From Panacagrimonas sp052389915 (GTDB taxonomy: Bacteria > Pseudomonadota > Gammaproteobacteria > Nevskiales > Nevskiaceae), in NCBI GenBank assembly GCA_052389915.1, contig JBQTHL010000014.1:124001-188000 (forward strand): a stretch of 64,000 nucleotides of DNA, read 5' to 3'. This document shows, piece after piece, positions 61,226 to 64,000 of this stretch; within the stretch, counting starts at the first letter, position 1; each line of letters starts with the position of its first letter. The translations under genes and the position numbers were made by a program. Below the pieces are notes generated by a model. That model had not been told where the DNA came from. It ran no database searches and saw only the letters and a program-made list of their open reading frames with translations.

Positions 61226-62761
61226 TCAAGCCTTGGAATGCTGGACGCGACGCGATGTCGCGCTCGCCTTGCCGAGCGTGTACCGATCAATATCGAAGCT
61301 GCGTGTCTGCATACGGAACTGCCAGGTGGCGCCGGGCCACAGCGTCACGTTGCGCCCGTTCTGATCCAGATACCAGCTCTGGCATCCGCCGGTATTCCAC
61401 ACCGCCTTGCCGATCCGCGATTGCAGCCGGTTGTTGTACTTTCGTTGAGCCGCGGGCTTCACCTCGACCGTGTGCGCGTGTCGAAGGCACATGGCCTTGA
61501 GCGCTTCGGCGATGTAGCGCACCTGCGATTCGATCATGAACACCATCGAGCTGTGGCCGAGCCCGGTGTTGGGTCCGACGATGAAGAACAGGTTGGGAAA
61601 GCCGGCCACGGTTGTGCCCTTGTAGGCTTCGGCGCCGTCTTTCCAGGTGTCGAGAATGTCGACGCCGTCGCGTCCGTGAAATACGCCGCGCGGCACCGGG
61701 TCGGCGGCGTGAAAGCCCGTGCCCCAGATGATGAGGTCGATTTCGCGCTCGCTGCCGTCGGCGGCGATGACGCTGTTGGCGCGGATTTCCTTCACGCCGT
61801 CGGTGATGACCTCGACGTTGGGCTGCGTCAGCGCCGGGTAGTAATCGTCCGAGATGAGAATTCGCTTGCAGCCGATGGTGTAGCTGGGTGTGAGTTTCTC
61901 GCGCAGCACCGGGTTCTTGACCTGACGACGCAGATGGCCGGTTGCCACTAATCCGAACAGCTTCATCAGGCGCGGATCGACCGTGAAGCCGAGCACGCGC
62001 GCTTCCAGCATCCAGTAGATCGCCTTGCGATACAGGTCTTGCAGCACTGGGAAGCGCTTGAACAAGCTGCGCTCGATCGCACTGATCGCACGGTCCGGCT
62101 TGGGCACGATCCACGGCGGAGTGCGCTGGTACAGGTCCACCCGGGCCGCGAGCTTCTGGATCTGCGGCACGAACTGGATGGCCGATGCTCCGGTGCCAAT
62201 CACGGCGATGCGCTTGCCGCTCAGGTCCAGGTCGTGACGCCATTGCGCGGAGTGGAACTGCTCGCCGCGAAAATTCTCCATGCCCTTGATCTGCGGAATC
62301 GTCGGGTTGGACAGGCCGCCCATGCCGGAAATCAGCACGCGAGCGGTGAAGGTTCGGCCGTCGCGTGTACTCACATTCCACTGCCCTTTCGAGTCGTCCC
62401 AGTTCGCGCCGTTCACGTCCGCGCCGAAACGCAGGTGCGGACCCAGCCCGTACTTCTCCGAACACGCGCGCAGGTAGGCCCAGATCTCGCCCTGCTTCGC
62501 GAACATGCGCGACCAGTCCGGGTTTTGCTCGAAGGAAAACGAATACAAGTGCGACTGCACATCGCAGGCGCAGCCCGGGTAGTTGTTGTCGCGCCAGGTG
62601 CCGCCGACATCCTGGGCACGTTCGAGAATCGCGAAATCCTGCATGCCCTCCTCTTTCATCTTGATCGCCATGCCCAGCCCGGCGAAGCCGGTGCCGACGA
62701 TGAGGACATCGAAGTGGGTATCGCGCCCTTCGTTCCCTTGCGCTGCGCTGTCGAAAGCCAT
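61226..62761 (-). CDS. Baeyer-Villiger monooxygenase (flavin-containing)
   Basis: Such enzymes insert oxygen next to a ketone using FAD and NADPH. The 511-residue protein starts at ATG 62759-62761 (AGAGGAG seven bases upstream; a TTG ten residues earlier is rejected). It has FAD motif VGTGFAGLGMA (22-32), the ERAQDVGGTWRDNNYPGCACDV segment, and the type I BVMO fingerprint FRGEQFHSAQW. The position after Trp is Arg rather than the usual Pro or Asp. The second dinucleotide motif is VIGTGASAIQFVPQI. It lies directly upstream of the SDR gene (12 bp), suggesting a ketone/lactone or steroid-like degradation operon, controlled by the divergent TetR gene. Confidence 0.92.
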   Translation of the reverse strand: MAFDSAAQGNEGRDTHFDVLIVGTGFAGLGMAIKMKEEGMQDFAILERAQDVGGTWRDNNYPGCACDVQSHLYSFSFEQNPDWSRMFAKQGEIWAYLRACSEKYGLGPHLRFGADVNGANWDDSKGQWNVSTRDGRTFTARVLISGMGGLSNPTIPQIKGMENFRGEQFHSAQWRHDLDLSGKRIAVIGTGASAIQFVPQIQKLAARVDLYQRTPPWIVPKPDRAISAIERSLFKRFPVLQDLYRKAIYWMLEARVLGFTVDPRLMKLFGLVATGHLRRQVKNPVLREKLTPSYTIGCKRILISDDYYPALTQPNVEVITDGVKEIRANSVIAADGSEREIDLIIWGTGFHAADPVPRGVFHGRDGVDILDTWKDGAEAYKGTTVAGFPNLFFIVGPNTGLGHSSMVFMIESQVRYIAEALKAMCLRHAHTVEVKPAAQRKYNNRLQSRIGKAVWNTGGCQSWYLDQNGRNVTLWPGATWQFRMQTRSFDIDRYTLGKASATSRRVQHSKA

Positions 62762-62781
62762 TCCGGTGCTCCTCTGACGTT

Positions 62782-62820
62782 GTGACAATGTGTGTTGTCA
62801 CTTTATTTCTGACAATTGTC
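62782..62820. promoter_or_regulatory. Two operator palindromes in the monooxygenase-tetR intergenic region
   Basis: GTGACAA-TGTGTG-TTGTCAC (62782-62801) is a perfect 7-bp inverted repeat, and GACAATTGTC (62811-62820) a perfect 10-bp palindrome. Both share the half-site TGACAA/TTGTCA. They overlap the -10 region and the spacer of the monooxygenase promoter, so bound repressor would block it. The adjacent TetR-family protein is the obvious binder. Confidence 0.75.
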
Positions 62821-62828
62821 CGTGTCAA
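62800..62828 (-). promoter_or_regulatory. Sigma-70-type promoter for the monooxygenase-SDR operon
   Basis: On the minus strand a perfect -35 TTGACA (62823-62828), a 17-bp spacer and -10 TAAAGT (62800-62805) point to the monooxygenase gene, whose start lies 39 bp further on. The spacer contains one operator palindrome and the -10 overlaps another. Confidence 0.7.
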
Positions 62829-62837
62829 TATGCCGGA

Positions 62838-63503
62838 ATGAGCAACGCCCGTGTCAGTCCGGCCAAGACCAGGCGCTACCGCGGCGTCGAAGTGGAAGAG
62901 CGCGTCATCGAGCGGCGGCGCCAGTTCGTCGAATCGGGGCTGGAATGCTTCGGCACGCGCGGCTACCACGCCGTCACCGTGCGCGAGCTATGCGCGCAGG
63001 CGCGATTGACCGAGCGCTATTTCTACGAGTCGTTCAAGGATCGCGAAGCCCTGTTCGCGGCGGTGTACGAAAACCTGATCGTGCATCTGCGCGAGGATTT
63101 CGTGACTGCTGCCGTATCCAAAGCACCGGTTCTGGAAGACATGGCGCGCGCCGGCCTCGGTGTGTTCTTTCGCCGCCTGCAGAAAGATCCCAGAGTCGGC
63201 CGTATGCTGCTGGTCGAAGTACTGACCGTGAGTCAGGAAATGGAGCACCGCGCGCAGAGCGCGACCTTCGGCTTCGGCGACCTGCTCAAGCAGATGACCG
63301 CGGCGACCCTGTCGCACTCGGCCCGGCTTTCACAGGACATGGATCTGATTGCTACCGGGCTGATCGGCTCTTGCGTGCACATCGCGATGCGCTGGAATGC
63401 TGACGGCTATCGCCAACCGGCAAAAAAGGTGATCGACACCGCAATGACTTTTTTTACGGCGGTCATCCGGCAACTCGGTGCAGAATCGGCACACACGGCC
63501 TGA
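62838..63503 (+). CDS. TetR/AcrR family transcriptional regulator
   Basis: The 221-residue protein starts at ATG 62838. The N-terminal TetR helix-turn-helix is about 25-75: RRRQFVESGLECFGTRGYHAVTVRELCAQARLTERYFYESFKDREALFAAVY. The C-terminal ligand domain is helical with no recognisable ligand motif. It is divergent from the Baeyer-Villiger monooxygenase gene and faces two palindromes with TGACA half-sites, so it probably represses that operon and itself. Ten bases separate its stop from the next gene on the same strand. Confidence 0.92.
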   Translation: MSNARVSPAKTRRYRGVEVEERVIERRRQFVESGLECFGTRGYHAVTVRELCAQARLTERYFYESFKDREALFAAVYENLIVHLREDFVTAAVSKAPVLEDMARAGLGVFFRRLQKDPRVGRMLLVEVLTVSQEMEHRAQSATFGFGDLLKQMTAATLSHSARLSQDMDLIATGLIGSCVHIAMRWNADGYRQPAKKVIDTAMTFFTAVIRQLGAESAHTA

Positions 63504-63512
63504 GAGGGTTCC

Positions 63513-64000
63513 ATGCGCCACCTGAAACGAGTGCTGCTTCTGGTGAGTCTAGTCACCGCGAGCGCACTGGCTCTGGCCTGGCTCTACCGGCCGGGCCTCG
63601 CGTCGTACGAGGCTCACCTGTTCGAGCCGGCCGAAGATGCTGCTTGCGCAGAAAGGCTCAGCGCCACCTGGCTCGGCGTCACCGCGCTGCTGTTGCGCGA
63701 CTGCAAGCACGCGATCCTGATCGATCCGTTCTTCTCGCGTCCGCCCGGGTTCCTGAACATGGTGCGCAACCGCGAGATCGCACCGGACGAAGCGCTCATC
63801 GCCGAGTGGCTGAAGCGCTTGAACATCCAGAAGCTCGCCGCAGTGCTGGTCTCGCACTCTCATTTCGATCACGCGATGGACGCAGGTGTCGTGGCGCGGC
63901 TCACCGGCGCGCAGCTGCTCGGGTCGACAAGCACGCTCAATATCGGCCGCGGCGCCGGTCTGCCGGAGAGTCAACTGACGCTCGTACACAGCGGCGAGAC
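63513..64000 (+). CDS. MBL-fold metal-dependent hydrolase, N-terminal part (cut by window edge)
   Basis: An open frame starts at ATG 63513 (GAGAGGG seven bases upstream) and runs off the window after 162 codons. It has an N-terminal hydrophobic anchor or signal (MRHLKRVLLLVSLVTASALA). A metallo-beta-lactamase-like domain follows with LGVTALLLRDCKHAILIDPFF and the metal motif SHSHFDHAMD. This is the UlaG/YcbL-like type of periplasmic or membrane-attached hydrolase. The substrate is unknown. It is co-directional with the TetR gene, 9 bp after its stop. Confidence 0.85.
   Translation, partial: MRHLKRVLLLVSLVTASALALAWLYRPGLASYEAHLFEPAEDAACAERLSATWLGVTALLLRDCKHAILIDPFFSRPPGFLNMVRNREIAPDEALIAEWLKRLNIQKLAAVLVSHSHFDHAMDAGVVARLTGAQLLGSTSTLNIGRGAGLPESQLTLVHSGE

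Overview
This 64 kb window is GC-rich bacterial chromosome, almost certainly from a gammaproteobacterium. The main evidence is the rpoE-rseA-rseB-mucD stress operon divergent from nadB, and the sdhE/CptA-like pair. Catabolic genes (Baeyer-Villiger monooxygenase, short-chain dehydrogenases, enoyl-CoA hydratases, acetoacetyl-CoA synthetase, acetone carboxylase-like protein) suggest an environmental degrader, perhaps of the Nevskiales/Xanthomonadales type. That placement is inference. No rRNA, tRNA, prophage or intact insertion sequence was seen.

Layout. 1-8.1 kb: a cut-off lipoprotein, a small secreted protein between 12-bp inverted repeats, then a minus-strand run read as rpoE, rseA, rseB, mucD, a glutaredoxin-like gene, apbC and dcd, with nadB divergent. 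8.2-11.7 kb: DNA alkylation repair (ogt, alkA), a lipocalin, a CptA-like protein, sdhE and a NYN/LOTUS protein. 11.8-20.4 kb: ppc, the ahcY-GNAT-metF methyl-cycle operon, a Nudix hydrolase, a thioesterase and a cNMP-binding patatin. 20.4-30.7 kb: acyl-CoA/ketone metabolism, including acetoacetyl-CoA synthetase, SDR, two enoyl-CoA hydratases flanking an AP2-like gene, Zn-alcohol dehydrogenase, and an acetone carboxylase alpha gene broken by an in-frame TAG and lacking its own stop.

30.7-45.7 kb: a complete type I-E CRISPR-Cas locus on the plus strand: WYL regulator, cas3, casA, casB, cas7e, cas5e, cas6e, a nested three-gene DUF433-DUF433-DUF5615 toxin-antitoxin-like cassette, cas1, cas2, a leader and an array of 65 repeats and 64 spacers on an exact 61-bp period, closed by a bidirectional terminator. 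A near-identical hairpin motif sits just after the WYL stop (before cas3) and just after the cas3 stop (before casA).

45.7-64 kb: a Calx-beta/beta-helix exported protein, a PF10118-type metal-dependent hydrolase, an AraC regulator, a giant exported nuclease, an MBL-fold enzyme, CcsA/YpjD, a CNNM/CorC-type transporter, a charged repeat protein, a BaiN-type flavoprotein, YchJ, MAPEG, an SDR and a Baeyer-Villiger monooxygenase divergent from a TetR regulator with clear operator palindromes, then a cut-off MBL hydrolase.

Several families of REP-like inverted repeats punctuate gene ends. Two copies of one family begin inside the stop codon of the preceding gene. The best candidates for something new are the TA-like cassette inside the cas operon, the paired cas hairpins and the broken acetone carboxylase gene read in frame into the WYL regulator.
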